A program made the position numbers and the translations under genes. This document shows positions 8,113-18,800 of a stretch of DNA of 64,000 nucleotides, piece by piece. How positions within the stretch are numbered: position 1 is the stretch's first letter; every line of letters begins with the position of its first letter. A model generated the notes under the pieces. That model made no database searches. It was not told where the DNA came from and saw only the letters and a list, made by a program, of their open reading frames with translations. This DNA comes from Streptomyces acidiscabies (lineage in GTDB: Bacteria > Actinomycetota > Actinomycetes > Streptomycetales > Streptomycetaceae), in assembly GCF_020010905.1 (NCBI RefSeq), contig NZ_JAGJBY010000001.1, positions 4,360,001 to 4,424,000 of the forward strand, written 5' to 3'.

Positions 8113-9660
8113 ATGCGCATACGACACCCCCATCCGCGCACCCGCAGACAAGCCCTCACCGCCCTGGGCGTCGGCGCGGTGCTGTTCGCCTCGGCGGCCT
8201 GCGACAGCCGGCCGGCGAGCACCTCCGCCTCCCCGTCGACCCTCGCCCTCTCGATCTTCGGGACGCCCAACTCCTTCGACCCGACACAGCTGTTGGAGGG
8301 CCAGCAGATGTACGTCTGGGACTCCGTCTACGACACCCTGCTCCTCCAGGACAACGAGGGCCGCCTCCAGCCGGGCGCCGCGCAGAGCTGGCAGTACTCC
8401 ACCGACGCCCGCACCCTGACCCTCAAGCTGCGCACCGGCATGAAGTTCAGCGACGGCTCACCCGTCGACTCCGCCGCCGTCCGCGCCACCCTCGACCGCA
8501 TCCGCACCACCTCGGGCCCCTCCCAAGGCATGCTCGCCTCCCTCGCCGCCGTCGAGGCCCCCGACGCGACCACCGTCGTCGTCCGCCTCAAGCGCCCGGA
8601 CGGCTCCCTGCTCACCGCGCTCTCGCAGGCCGCCGGAGTGATCGGCGACCCGAAGACCATGACCACCAGGAGCGCCGCCCTCGAACCGGTCGGCTCCGGC
8701 CCCTACACCCTCGACAAGGGTCAGACCGTCAACGGCTCGGTGTACGTCCTCAAGCGCCGCGCCGACTACTGGAACAAAGCCGCCTACCCCTTCGCCACGG
8801 TCAAGGTCCGCGTCATCTCCGACCCCACGGCCGCCGCCAACGCCCTCAAGGCCGGCCAGACCAACGCCGGAACCGTCGACATCTCCCAGCTCTCCGGCTT
8901 CCCCGCCCCCGCCTTCGAGCACAAGCACGTCGACGCAACCGCCGGAGCCACCCTCGTCCTCGCCGACCGCGAGGGCCAAGTCCTCAAGCCGCTGGGCGAC
9001 TTGCGGGTCCGCAAGGCGATCAACATGGCCTTCGACCGCGCCAAGATGGTCAAACAGCTCCTGCGCGGCTCCGGCAGCCCCACCACCCAGATCTACAACC
9101 CCAAGGGCACGGCGTACGACAACTCCCTGAACCAGACCTACGGTTACGACCCTCAAGGCGCCAAACGCCTGCTCGCGGAAGCCGGTTACCCGAACGGGTT
9201 CTCCGTCACGATGCCGAGCCTCGTCTTCACCAAGACCTTCGAGCCCACCCTCACCCAGGCCCTCGGCGACATCGGCGTCAAGGTCACCTGGCAGCCCGTA
9301 CCGCCCCAACAGGCCGTCTCCGCGCTCGCGTCCAAGAAGTACCCCCTGTTCCTCGTCGTGGACGGCCTCACCGCCACCCCCACCGAGACCCGCAACTTCT
9401 ACAGCCCCACCGGCTACCGCAACGTCTTCAACTCCACCGACCCGGCGCTCACTTCACTCCTCGACCGGGCCGACCGCGAACTCGACCCCGGCAAGGCCGC
9501 CGGAATCTACCGGCAGATCAACAAGTTCGGCGTCGACAACGCCTGGTACAGCCCCGTCTTCCAGATCGGCAGCGACTGGGTCACCAAGAAGGGCATCACC
9601 TACCTCGGTGACGGATCGTCAACTCTCGCCACCGTCCGCCAGTTCGGCGCCACCGCCTAG
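8113..9660 (+). CDS. ABC transporter substrate-binding lipoprotein, family 5 (peptide/oligosaccharide type)
   Basis: A 515-residue lipoprotein. The N-terminus has twin arginines and a hydrophobic stretch ending in the lipobox ASAAC, with the lipidated cysteine at residue 30. The rest is an SBP_bac_5 fold, recognisable from segments such as LKLRTGMKFSDGSPVDSAAV and VRKAINMAFDRAKMV. Family members bind peptides, nickel or oligosaccharides. It leads an operon encoding two permease functions, two ATPases and a beta-glucuronidase, so a glucuronide-containing oligosaccharide is a likely ligand. That substrate is inferred, not seen. The gap to the next gene is 9 bp. Confidence 0.93.
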   Translation: MRIRHPHPRTRRQALTALGVGAVLFASAACDSRPASTSASPSTLALSIFGTPNSFDPTQLLEGQQMYVWDSVYDTLLLQDNEGRLQPGAAQSWQYSTDARTLTLKLRTGMKFSDGSPVDSAAVRATLDRIRTTSGPSQGMLASLAAVEAPDATTVVVRLKRPDGSLLTALSQAAGVIGDPKTMTTRSAALEPVGSGPYTLDKGQTVNGSVYVLKRRADYWNKAAYPFATVKVRVISDPTAAANALKAGQTNAGTVDISQLSGFPAPAFEHKHVDATAGATLVLADREGQVLKPLGDLRVRKAINMAFDRAKMVKQLLRGSGSPTTQIYNPKGTAYDNSLNQTYGYDPQGAKRLLAEAGYPNGFSVTMPSLVFTKTFEPTLTQALGDIGVKVTWQPVPPQQAVSALASKKYPLFLVVDGLTATPTETRNFYSPTGYRNVFNSTDPALTSLLDRADRELDPGKAAGIYRQINKFGVDNAWYSPVFQIGSDWVTKKGITYLGDGSSTLATVRQFGATA

Positions 9661-9669
9661 GAACATCCC

Positions 9670-10614
9670 ATGATCCTCTACGTGGTGCGCCGCCTCGGCA
9701 CCGGTCTGGTCCTCGCCGTTCTCGTCACCCTCCTCACCTTCCTCCTCCTCAGCACCTCTTTCGACGACGTCGCCAGCAGCATCGTCGGCACCGGAGCCAC
9801 CCCCGACCAGATCCACCAGCAGAAAGCCCAACTCGGCCTCGACCGCCCCCTGTTCGTCCAGTACGGCGACTGGCTCGGCCACGCCGTACGCGGCGACCTC
9901 GGCCTGTCCTGGTTCACCAGCGAACCCGTCCGCGCCGCCGTCACCGCCCGCCTCGGCGTCACCCTCTCCCTCGTCGTCACCGCCCTCCTCCTCACCACCC
10001 TGATCAGCGTCACCCTCGGCGTCCTCGCCGCAGCACGCGGCGGCGCCGTCGACCGCATCGCCCAAGGCGTCTCCATGGTCGGCCACCTCGTCCCCAACCT
10101 GCTGATCGCGATCGCCCTCACCTACGTACTCGCCGTGAAACTCGGCTGGTTCCCCGCCACCGGCTACACGCCCCTCGCCGAGGACCCGGCGGGCTGGGCC
10201 TCCACCATCGCCATCCCCGTCGCCGCGCTCATGATGGGCGGCGTCGCGAACCTCACCGCCCAGATCAGAGGCGCGATGATCGGCGAACTCCGCAAGGACT
10301 ACGTCCGTACGCTGCGCACCCGAGGCGTCCCGACCCGCTCCGTCGTCCTGCGGCACGCCCTGCGCGGCGCCGCCGGGCCCGCACTCACCGTGCTCTCCCT
10401 GGAGTTCGTCCAGATGCTCGGCGGCGCGCTCGTCATCGAGCAGGTCTTCGCGCTCCCCGGCTACGGACAGTACGCCTTCAACGCGTCCCTCCAGGGAGAC
10501 GTCCCGATCATCATGGGCATCAGCCTCTTCGGCGTACTCCTCGTGATCGGCGTCAACCTCGCCGTCGACCTGGTGGGCGGCTGGCTCAACCCGAAGGCGA
10601 GAGTGCTGAGTTGA
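9670..10614 (+). CDS. ABC transporter permease (DppB/OppB type)
   Basis: A 314-residue membrane protein of the binding-protein-dependent peptide permease family. An N-terminal helix comes first (YVVRRLGTGLVLAVLVTLLT), then a periplasmic loop with the SWFTSEPV region, then five further helices. The EAA-type loop reads IGELRKDYVRTLRTRGVPTR. It forms the membrane channel with the permease half of the following fusion protein. Its TGA stop is read through by the TTG start of the next gene (TTGA overlap), a sign of coupled translation. Confidence 0.92.
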   Translation: MILYVVRRLGTGLVLAVLVTLLTFLLLSTSFDDVASSIVGTGATPDQIHQQKAQLGLDRPLFVQYGDWLGHAVRGDLGLSWFTSEPVRAAVTARLGVTLSLVVTALLLTTLISVTLGVLAAARGGAVDRIAQGVSMVGHLVPNLLIAIALTYVLAVKLGWFPATGYTPLAEDPAGWASTIAIPVAALMMGGVANLTAQIRGAMIGELRKDYVRTLRTRGVPTRSVVLRHALRGAAGPALTVLSLEFVQMLGGALVIEQVFALPGYGQYAFNASLQGDVPIIMGISLFGVLLVIGVNLAVDLVGGWLNPKARVLS

Positions 10615-12335
10615 CCACACCCTCTGTACGCCGACTGCTGCGCGACCCGCAGGCCGTCATCAGCGCGGGGCTGCTGCTGGCCATCGTCCTGCTCGGCCTG
10701 ATCTCCCCGCTCGTCCGCGAACACGGCCCGAACCACGCCTCGTTGGACGCCGTCAACGCCGCGCCCGGCACCGACGGCTACCTCCTCGGCGGCGACAAGA
10801 GCGGGCGCGACATCCTCGCCCGGCTCCTCGCGTCCATCAACACCAGCATGGTCTCCGCCCTCATCGGCACCAGCATCGCCCTCGCCGTCGGCGTCACCTT
10901 CGGGCTGATCGGCGGGTACTTCGGGCGACGGGTACGGGGCGTCACCGAATGGGTGTTCAGCCTCGTCATGACGTTCCCCGGACTCCTGCTCCTCATCGTC
11001 CTGCTGCCCGTCACCGGCGGCGACTACCGGGCGACCATGCTCATCTTCGGGTTCCTCCTCTCGCCGGGCATCTACCGGCTCGTCCGCAACCTCGTCCTCG
11101 GGGTCAAGAACGAGCTGTACGTCGACGCCGCGCGCGTCTCCGGGCTGCCCGACCTGCGGATCCTGCGCCGCCACGTCCTCACCGTCGTCCGGGGGCCGGT
11201 GATCATCGCCACCGCCTTCCTCGCCGGGTCCTCCATCTCCGTACAGTCCGGGCTGGCGTTCCTCGGACTCGGGTCCAGCGCGGTGCCGAGCTTCGGGGCG
11301 ATGATCTCCGAGGGGTTCACGAACCTCTACGAGGAACCTCTCCAATTCGTGTGGCCCAGCCTGACGTTGGGGCTCATCACGGCGTGTCTGGTGCTGCTCG
11401 GCAACTCGCTGCGGGACGCGCTGGAAGGGGGGCGGCCCAAGCCGGCCCGCATTGTCTCGACACCTCGACTCCAGGTGCCTTCCTCGTACAGCGCTTCTTC
11501 GGGACTGCTCGTCGTCGACGATCTCGCCCTCGCCTACCCCACCTCCGACGGGGAGTTGAGGGAGGTCGTCTCCGGGGTGAGCCTCACGCTGGAGGCCGGG
11601 GAGACCCTCGGGCTCGTGGGGGAGTCGGGGTCCGGCAAGACACAGACCGCGTTCGCGGTGCTGGGGGTGCTGCCTGCGGAGGCCGTGGTCGTTCGGGGGT
11701 CGGTGCGGCTCGACGGGCGTGAGCTGCTCGGGCTGGGTGAAGGGGAGTTGAGGAAGGTGCGGGGGCGGGCGATCGCGTACGTCCCTCAGGAGCCGATGTC
11801 CAACCTGGACCCCAACTGGACCGTGGGCGCGCAGCTCGTCGAGGCGATCCGCGCGGCAACTCCCTTGCCCCGTAAGGAAGCGCGAGCGCGGGCGCTGGCC
11901 CTGCTGACCCGCGTCGGCATCCCCGACCCTGCCCGTACCTACGCCTCCTACCCTCACCAGATCTCCGGGGGCATGGCCCAACGCGTTCTGATCGCAGGGG
12001 CTGTTGCTACTCGCCCCGCGCTGCTCATCGCCGACGAGCCGACCACCGCGCTCGATGTGACGGTGCAGGCGGAGATCCTCGATCTGCTCCGGGATCTTCA
12101 GGCGGAGTTGGACATGGCGGTGTTGCTGGTGACGCACAACTTCGGTGTCGTAGCCGACATTTGCGACCGGGTTGCGGTCATGCGGGAGGGGCGGATCGTC
12201 GAGACGGGGGAGGTGGAGGGGCTGTTCGCGGCGCCTCAACACCCGTACACGCGCATGTTGTTGGACTCGATCCTCGACGAGGACACGGTCCGCGCGGAGG
12301 ACAGCCAGGCTGTTGATTCTCGGGAGACCCGATGA
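10611..12335 (+). CDS. Fused ABC permease (DppC type) and ATPase (DppD type)
   Basis: A single 574-residue chain joins two subunits that are usually separate. Residues 1-275 form a DppC-like permease with hydrophobic helices and the EAA-type loop LYVDAARVSGLPDLRILRRH. Residues 300-560 form an ATPase with Walker A GESGSGKT, signature ISGGMAQR, Walker B LLIADEPTTALD and the H-loop LLVTHNF. The junction at about 275-300 is a linker with no stop. The start is TTG at 10611 overlapping the previous stop. Such fusions are known in actinobacterial peptide importers. It would energise uptake together with the ATPase at 12332. Confidence 0.9.
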   Translation: MTTPSVRRLLRDPQAVISAGLLLAIVLLGLISPLVREHGPNHASLDAVNAAPGTDGYLLGGDKSGRDILARLLASINTSMVSALIGTSIALAVGVTFGLIGGYFGRRVRGVTEWVFSLVMTFPGLLLLIVLLPVTGGDYRATMLIFGFLLSPGIYRLVRNLVLGVKNELYVDAARVSGLPDLRILRRHVLTVVRGPVIIATAFLAGSSISVQSGLAFLGLGSSAVPSFGAMISEGFTNLYEEPLQFVWPSLTLGLITACLVLLGNSLRDALEGGRPKPARIVSTPRLQVPSSYSASSGLLVVDDLALAYPTSDGELREVVSGVSLTLEAGETLGLVGESGSGKTQTAFAVLGVLPAEAVVVRGSVRLDGRELLGLGEGELRKVRGRAIAYVPQEPMSNLDPNWTVGAQLVEAIRAATPLPRKEARARALALLTRVGIPDPARTYASYPHQISGGMAQRVLIAGAVATRPALLIADEPTTALDVTVQAEILDLLRDLQAELDMAVLLVTHNFGVVADICDRVAVMREGRIVETGEVEGLFAAPQHPYTRMLLDSILDEDTVRAEDSQAVDSRETR

Positions 12336-13168
12336 CGAACCCTCTTCTCGACGTCTCCGGCCTTCGCGTCACCTACCCCGGCCGTGGCTTCCGGGCCCGC
12401 CCCAAGGAAGTCCTCCACGGTGTCTCCCTGACCGTCGGCAAAGGCGAGACCCTCGGTGTCGTCGGCGAGTCAGGGTCCGGCAAGACCACCATCGGCCGTG
12501 CCGTCCTCGGTCTCGTCAAAGCGGCCGGTGGTGGCATCCGTTTCCTGGGCCAGGACATCACCCACGCAACTCCCAAGGAACGCCGGGGGCTTGCCCGTGA
12601 TCTCCAGGTCGTCTTCCAGGACCCCTACACCTCCCTCAACCCCGCCCTGACCGTCGGCGACATTCTCAGTGAACCCCTTGTCGTCCAGGGCGCGACCCCG
12701 AAGGGCGCCCGGACCCGGGTGCTGGATCTTCTCGACCAGGTCGGTCTTCCGGCGGACGCGTACGACCGGCTGCCCCGCGAGTTCAGTGGCGGCCAGCGTC
12801 AACGCGTCGCCATCGCACGGGCATTGGCGCCCGGCCCCAAGCTGATCGTCTGCGACGAACCGGTCTCCGCGCTGGACCTCTCCACGCAGGCCCGCGTCCT
12901 CGATCTGTTCGTCGATATCCAGCGCCGTACCGGTGTCGCCTATCTTTTCGTCTCGCACGACCTCGCCGTCATCCGGCATGTCAGCCACCGTGTCGCGGTC
13001 GTTCACCACGGCGACATCGTCGAGACGGGCCCCGCAGGACACGTCACCTCCACTCCCGAACACCCCTACACGCGCCGCCTGTTGCTGGCGGCGCCGGTTG
13101 CCGACCCGGTGAAGCAGCGCGCCCGGCGTGAGGCGCGGCGGCGGGAGAAGGCTGCCGGAAGTGCCTGA
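12332..13168 (+). CDS. ABC transporter ATP-binding protein (DppF/OppF type)
   Basis: A 278-residue ATPase with Walker A VGESGSGKTT, Q-loop VVFQDPYTSLNP, signature EFSGGQRQRVAIARAL and Walker B LIVCDEPVSALD, followed by the switch histidine in VSHDLAVI. The C-terminal stretch HPYTRRLLLAAP is the usual oligopeptide-ATPase tail. Its ATG overlaps the previous TGA (ATGA). It pairs with the ATPase half of the preceding fusion to complete the importer. The basic C-terminus (RREARRREKAAGSA) is unremarkable. Confidence 0.93.
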   Translation: MTNPLLDVSGLRVTYPGRGFRARPKEVLHGVSLTVGKGETLGVVGESGSGKTTIGRAVLGLVKAAGGGIRFLGQDITHATPKERRGLARDLQVVFQDPYTSLNPALTVGDILSEPLVVQGATPKGARTRVLDLLDQVGLPADAYDRLPREFSGGQRQRVAIARALAPGPKLIVCDEPVSALDLSTQARVLDLFVDIQRRTGVAYLFVSHDLAVIRHVSHRVAVVHHGDIVETGPAGHVTSTPEHPYTRRLLLAAPVADPVKQRARREARRREKAAGSA

Positions 13169-13181
13169 GCCGAACTTCTTG

Positions 13182-13200
13182 AGCCGACCCGGAATCGGCT
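13182..13200 (+). terminator. Weak stem-loop between transporter and glucuronidase genes
   Basis: AGCCGA and TCGGCT pair perfectly around a 7-nt loop just after the ATPase stop. There is no T-run, so it may attenuate or protect the transcript rather than end it; the glucuronidase gene follows 54 bp later. Confidence 0.3.
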
Positions 13201-13254
13201 GACCTGACCCGAAGCGCCCTTGCGTGAGCTGCTCCCTGACCTGAGAGGACCCCC

Positions 13255-15042
13255 ATGCTGAAACCCCGTCCATCCGCCACCCGAGAGCTGGTGAACCTCG
13301 ACGGCGTCTGGAAGTTCGCCCTCGACGCCGAGGCGGGCCCCACCCCCTGGTCGGCCCCCCTCGACACCGGCCTCGAAGCAGCCGTCCCCGCCAGCTACAA
13401 CGACCTCTTCACCGACCCCGCGATCCGCGACCACGTCGGCTGGGTCTGGTACCAGCGCACGGTCCGCGTCCCGCGAGGCTGGTCCGGCGAGCGGGTGCTC
13501 GTGCGCGTCGACGCGGCCACGCACGAGGGCTGCGTGTACGTCGACGACGTCCTCGTGGCCGAACACATCGGCGGCTACACCCCGTTCGAAGCCGACATCA
13601 CCCAACACGCCACCCCCGGCGCCGAGTTCCGCCTCACGATCGGCGTGAACAACGAACTCACCAACACCACCGTCCCGCCCGGCCGCATCACCGTCGACCA
13701 CGACGGCACCCGCAGACAGACGTACCTGCACGACTTCTACAACTACGCCGGCCTTGCCCGCTCGGTGTGGCTGCACAGCGTCCCCGCCACCCACATCACG
13801 GACGTCACCGTCGTCACCGGCCTCGACGGCACGGTCGCCTACGAAGTGAGCACCAGCGAATCCGCCGAGGTCAGGGTCCGTGTCCTGGACGCGGACGGCA
13901 CGGAGGTCGCCGCCGCCGACGGCGCGACCGGCACGCTGCGGATCCCGGACGTCACCCTCTGGCGACCCGGCGCCGCATACCTGTACGACCTCGTCGCCGA
14001 GATCCCCGGCACGGACGTCTACCAACAACCCTTCGGCGTCCGCACGGTCGAGGTCGGCGGAGGCCAATTCCTCATCAACGGCGAGGAGTTCTACTTCACC
14101 GGCTTCGGCAAGCACGAGGACACCCCCGTACGCGGCAAGGGCCACGACAACGCCTACCTCGTCCACGACTTCCAGCTCATGGAGTGGGTCGGCGCCAACT
14201 CCTTCCGCACGTCCCACTACCCGTACGCCGAAGAGGTGCTCGACTTCGCCGACCGGCACGGCATCGTCGTCATCGACGAGACGGCCGCCGTCGGCCTCAA
14301 CCTCGCTGTGGAAGCGGGCCTGTTGGGCACCCCGCCCCGCCCGACCTTCTCCCCGGACACCGTCAACGACACCACCCGCGCCGCCCACGCCCAGGCGATC
14401 CGCGAACTGATCGCCCGCGACAAGAACCACCCCAGCGTCGTCATGTGGTCCATCGCCAACGAACCCGCCTCCAACGAGGAGGGCGCCCGTGAATACTTCG
14501 AGCCCCTGGTCGAGTTGACCCGCAAGCTCGACCCCACCCGCCCGGTCACCTACTCGGCCGTGATGTTCGCGACCTCCGAGAACGACCGGATCGCCGACCT
14601 CTTCGACGTGATCTGCGTGAACCGCTACTACGGCTGGTACGTCGCGACCGGCGATCTCCTCACCGCAGCACGCTACTTGGAAGGCGACCTGCGCGCCTGG
14701 GCCGCGAAGTTCGGCAAGCCGCTCCTCATGAGCGAGTACGGCGCGGACACCCTCCCCGGTCTGCACTCGGTGTGGGACCAGCCGTGGACCGAGGAGTACC
14801 AGGCCGACCTTCTCGCCCTGCACCACCGCACCTTCGACCGCATCCCCGAGGTCATCGGCGAACACATCTGGAACTTCGCCGACTTCCAGACCTCCCACGG
14901 CATCCACCGCGTCGACGGCAACCGCAAGGGCGTCTTCACGCGCGACCGCCGACCCAAGGCGGCCGTGTACGAACTCCGGTCCCGGTGGCTGGAGTTGGGA
15001 CACAAGAAGCCGTCCACGGAGGAAGGGTCGGCGTCGCGATGA
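13255..15042 (+). CDS. uidA: GH2 beta-glucuronidase
   Basis: A 595-residue cytoplasmic enzyme that cleaves terminal beta-D-glucuronic acid. It has the GH2 jelly-roll (about 1-170), an immunoglobulin-like domain (about 170-265) and a TIM barrel. Acid/base Glu403 lies in SIANEPASN and nucleophile Glu494 in MSEYGADT. The glucuronate-specific NxK motif is present as NRK (Asn556, Lys558). All four residues sit ten positions before the E. coli UidA equivalents (413, 504, 566, 568), which separates it from GH2 galactosidases. The run GEHIWNFADFQTS is also UidA-like. There is no signal peptide, so substrates must be imported, fitting the transporter upstream. It overlaps the next start (ATGA). Confidence 0.95.
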   Translation: MLKPRPSATRELVNLDGVWKFALDAEAGPTPWSAPLDTGLEAAVPASYNDLFTDPAIRDHVGWVWYQRTVRVPRGWSGERVLVRVDAATHEGCVYVDDVLVAEHIGGYTPFEADITQHATPGAEFRLTIGVNNELTNTTVPPGRITVDHDGTRRQTYLHDFYNYAGLARSVWLHSVPATHITDVTVVTGLDGTVAYEVSTSESAEVRVRVLDADGTEVAAADGATGTLRIPDVTLWRPGAAYLYDLVAEIPGTDVYQQPFGVRTVEVGGGQFLINGEEFYFTGFGKHEDTPVRGKGHDNAYLVHDFQLMEWVGANSFRTSHYPYAEEVLDFADRHGIVVIDETAAVGLNLAVEAGLLGTPPRPTFSPDTVNDTTRAAHAQAIRELIARDKNHPSVVMWSIANEPASNEEGAREYFEPLVELTRKLDPTRPVTYSAVMFATSENDRIADLFDVICVNRYYGWYVATGDLLTAARYLEGDLRAWAAKFGKPLLMSEYGADTLPGLHSVWDQPWTEEYQADLLALHHRTFDRIPEVIGEHIWNFADFQTSHGIHRVDGNRKGVFTRDRRPKAAVYELRSRWLELGHKKPSTEEGSASR

Positions 15043-15830
15043 CCGTGGAAATGAAGGGTGCCGTAGCCGTCGTCACCGGCGCGGGCAGCGGCATCGGCCG
15101 GGCCGCCGCCCACTCCCTCGCCCGCCGGGGCGCCCTCGTCGTCGTCACCGACCGCGACGCCGCCCGCGCCGACACGGTCGCCGGGGAACTCGGCGGCCAG
15201 GCGGTCGCCGCCCGCTGCGACGTCACCAGCCTCGACGACCTGGAAGCGGTACGAGACCTCGCGCTCACCACGTACGGCCGGGTCGACATCGTCATGAACA
15301 ACGCCGGTGTCCTCGCCGTCGGCCCCGTCGAGGCGATCCCCCTCGACGCCTGGCAGAAGGTCATCGACGTCAACCTCCTCGGCGTCGTCCGCAGCAACCT
15401 CGTCTTCCTGCCGCACCTGCTGGAACGCGGCAGCGGACACATCGTCAACACGGCCTCCAACGCGGGCCTGATGCCCTACGGGTACGAGCAACTCCCGTAC
15501 ACGGCAAGCAAACACGCGGTCGTCGGGCTCTCCGAGTCCCTCGCCCTCTACCTGCGTCCGCGCGGGATCGGCGTCTCCTGCCTGTGCCCCGGGATGGTCG
15601 TCACCAACATCGCCGAACAAGTCGCCTTCTACGGCGAGGTGTCCGCGCCGCGCGGCCCCAACACCCCTGTCCTGGAAGCGGATCAGGTCGGCGAACTCGT
15701 CGCCGACGGCATCGCCGAGGACCGCTTCCTCATCCTGACCGTCCCCGCCGTGGCGGACGAACTGCGCGAGAAGGGCGCGGACATCGAGGCCTACCTGGCC
15801 CGGCTGACCAGCGAGATCGAAGGAACCTGA
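15039..15830 (+). CDS. SDR family NAD(P)-dependent oxidoreductase
   Basis: A 263-residue classical short-chain dehydrogenase. The nucleotide-binding motif is TGAGSGIGR (about residues 13-21), the structural motif NNAG follows, and the active site has Tyr154 and Lys158 in YTASKHA. The ATG at 15039 overlaps the glucuronidase stop and has a GGAGGAAGG ribosome site. Cotranscription with a glucuronidase suggests it oxidises or reduces a released sugar or aglycone, but the substrate cannot be read. Its C-terminal 30 residues are slightly longer than the minimal SDR core. Confidence 0.9.
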   Translation: MTVEMKGAVAVVTGAGSGIGRAAAHSLARRGALVVVTDRDAARADTVAGELGGQAVAARCDVTSLDDLEAVRDLALTTYGRVDIVMNNAGVLAVGPVEAIPLDAWQKVIDVNLLGVVRSNLVFLPHLLERGSGHIVNTASNAGLMPYGYEQLPYTASKHAVVGLSESLALYLRPRGIGVSCLCPGMVVTNIAEQVAFYGEVSAPRGPNTPVLEADQVGELVADGIAEDRFLILTVPAVADELREKGADIEAYLARLTSEIEGT

Positions 15831-15834
15831 GCAC

Positions 15835-18800
15835 ATGAGCACGTTGAGCCGCCGACACCTGCTCGGCATCATGACGGCGACGGCGGCGGGGACTGCCCTG
15901 TCCGCACCTGACGCCGCCGCCTCGGCAGTCGTCTCGTCCGCCGCGCACAAAACGGGCCAGCCGTACGCCCTCCAGATCAACTCCCGCACCGCCCCCCTCG
16001 GCACCCAGACCACCCCCTCCTTCAGCTGGATCCCCCCGGTCGACCGCCAGTCCGCGTACGAGATCCGCGTAGGGACCCGCCCCGGCGCCGCCGACATCTG
16101 GACCAGCGGACGCGTCGAGAGCACCGCCACCGTCGAAGTCCCCTACAAGGGCCGCGCGTTGAAGGCCGACCGCGCCTATCACTGGCAGGTCCGCTCCTGG
16201 GACGAGCGGGGCCGCCCCGGCGCCTGGAGCAAGCCCGCGACCTGGGAGACCGGCCCCTTCGACGGCGACTGGTCCGGCGCGCGCTGGATCGGCGGACGTA
16301 CCGAACAGGACCACGACTGGCGGGACTTGACCGCGACCGTCGTCTTCCGGGGCGGTGCCGACCCCGACAGCGGGCTCTCCCTGCTCCTGCGCGCCGAGCC
16401 CATCGGCAAGACCTGGGGCGAGGCCCTGGACTGGACGCTGAAGCGTTCCGGCGACGCGATGCAACTTGTGATGGCGACGAGTCACTATGCGGGCAACACC
16501 TGGATAGACGACGGCACTTCGGAGCCGGACTGGGGTGTCGACCACTACGACCCGCAGAGTGAGACCAACCCCACGACCTCCGGCACACGCCGCGTCCCCG
16601 TCGGCACGGTCGCCCTGCCGGTGTCCACCGGCCTCACGCCGGGTACCTGGGCAAGTCGCGACCACACGGTGGCCGTCGAGGTGCGTGGCCTCACCGTCGT
16701 GACCACCGTGAACGGCGTCCACGTCGACACCCGTACCCTCACCGGCGACCAGATCCGGCGCCACGGCAGCTTCGGCTTCGGTGGCGTCACCTCGGCGACC
16801 ATCCGCAGCGTCACCGTAAAGGGCACCGGCGCCCGGGACTTCGCCGCCGACCTCACCACCGGCGCGAACCCCTTCGAGGCCGGCATCGGCACCCTCGACG
16901 GCCTCACCTTCCCGCCGAAGAACCCGTACATCCCGGGCCGGGGCAGCGTCCTCCCGATCGCCGCTCCGGCCCCCCTCCTGCGCCGCGCCTTCAAGCTGGG
17001 CGGCAACCGCCGTATCGCCAAGGCCCGCCTCCACCTCGGCGCGGCGGGCAACGTCACCTTCACCGTCAACGGCGACCCCCTCACCGTCGACGGCACCCGG
17101 ACGCCCCGCCTCCTCACCGACCACAGCACCTACGACCGTACGGTCCTCTACGACACCTTCGACGTCACCGCCCTCCTGCGCCCCGGCCGCGAGAACGTCC
17201 TCGCCGCCGAACTGGGCCGGGGTTTCTACGGGTTGACGACCCCTCAGGAGTGGTACTGGCAGCTCGCCCCCTACTCCGGCCAGCCCCGCCTCCTCGCGAA
17301 ACTCGCCGTCACCTACACCGACGGCACCTCAACCACCCTGGTCACCGACGGCAGTTGGCTCACCGCCGACGGTCCGACCACCTTCGACTCCGTCTACTCC
17401 GGCGAGAAGTACGACGCCCGGCGTGCGGAGAAGCTGGGGGAGTGGCGGACGAGCGGCTACCGCACCGGACCGGACTGGCGGTCCGCAACTCATCTGATCC
17501 CACCGGGCAGTTGCTCCAGCCCTCACCCCAAGTCCCATGGCAGACTCCCCGCGACGAAGACCCCGCCCGGCTTCAAGCCCGCCGTCCTGCGCGCCCACGA
17601 GTCCGAACCCGTCCTGGTCAGCGAGGTGTTGAAGCCCGTCGCCCTCACGCCGGGCACCCCGGGAACCTGGATCGTCGACTACGGGCAGATCCTCACCGGC
17701 TTCGTCCGCGTCCACCTCACCGGCGTCACCCCCGGCAAGGCGGGCCTCGCCCTGCGCATCCGGGGCGGCAACCGCGTCACCGACGGCACGGTCGAGGAGG
17801 AGAACTTCCAGCACGACGCCAACCTCCAGACCCACTACTACACGGTCGGCGCCCGCCCCGAGCAGACGTGGGAGCAGCAGTTCAGCCACTTCGGCTTCCG
17901 CTACCTGGAGGTGCGGAACCTCGAAGCGGTCCTCGGCCGTACTCCTCAACTCCCTATGGATGAGGGCCTGTTCACCGTATCCGTCGCCCGTACCGGCTTC
18001 GCCCGCACCGGCACCTTCACCACCGGCAACGCCCTCCTCAACCGCCTTCAGCGCAACCTGGAGTGGGCCGAGCAGAACAATCTCGTCCAGAAGCCCACCG
18101 ACACGCCCTCCCGCGAGAAGAACGGCTGGACCGGCGACGCCATGGCCAGCTCCGAGTCCCAGTCCCTGACCTGGGACGTCAACGGCGTCTTCACGACCTT
18201 CCTGCGCCACTTCCCCGACAACCAGATCTCCACCGGCCAGCTCCCGATGATCGTCCCCGTCGCCAAGGGCGGCTACGGCTACGACCGCACACCCGGCTGG
18301 AACGCCGCCTGGAAGGCCGTGCCCGCCTGGGACTCCGCGTACTTCGTGATGCCGTGGGAGCTGTACACGTACTACGGCAACAGCAGCCTCTTCGCGGAGC
18401 TGTTCGACCACCAGGACCGGCTTCTCGCGTACTACGAGACCCTGTTCACCCCGGCGAACGACTACGTCTTCGAGGCGTCCCTCGGCGCCTACTCCGGCGC
18501 TGAAGCCCCTGGCAGCAACGCCGTCATCAGCCTCGCCTTCTACATCCACTTCTGCGACTACATGACCCAGGTCGGTGACCTCCTCGGCCGCCGCCAACGG
18601 GCCGCGTACTACCGCGAGTTGGTCCGCACCCTGCGCAAGGCGTTCATCGCCAACTACTGGGACGGGGCCCAGTTCACCAAGGGCAGCATCTCCAGCGAGA
18701 ACACGATGGCCGTCGCCTTCGACCTCGTCCCCGGCTCCGACCTGCCGCCGAGCGACCCCCGCTACCTGAAGAACACGAAGCCCCAGGCGGAGAACAAGAA

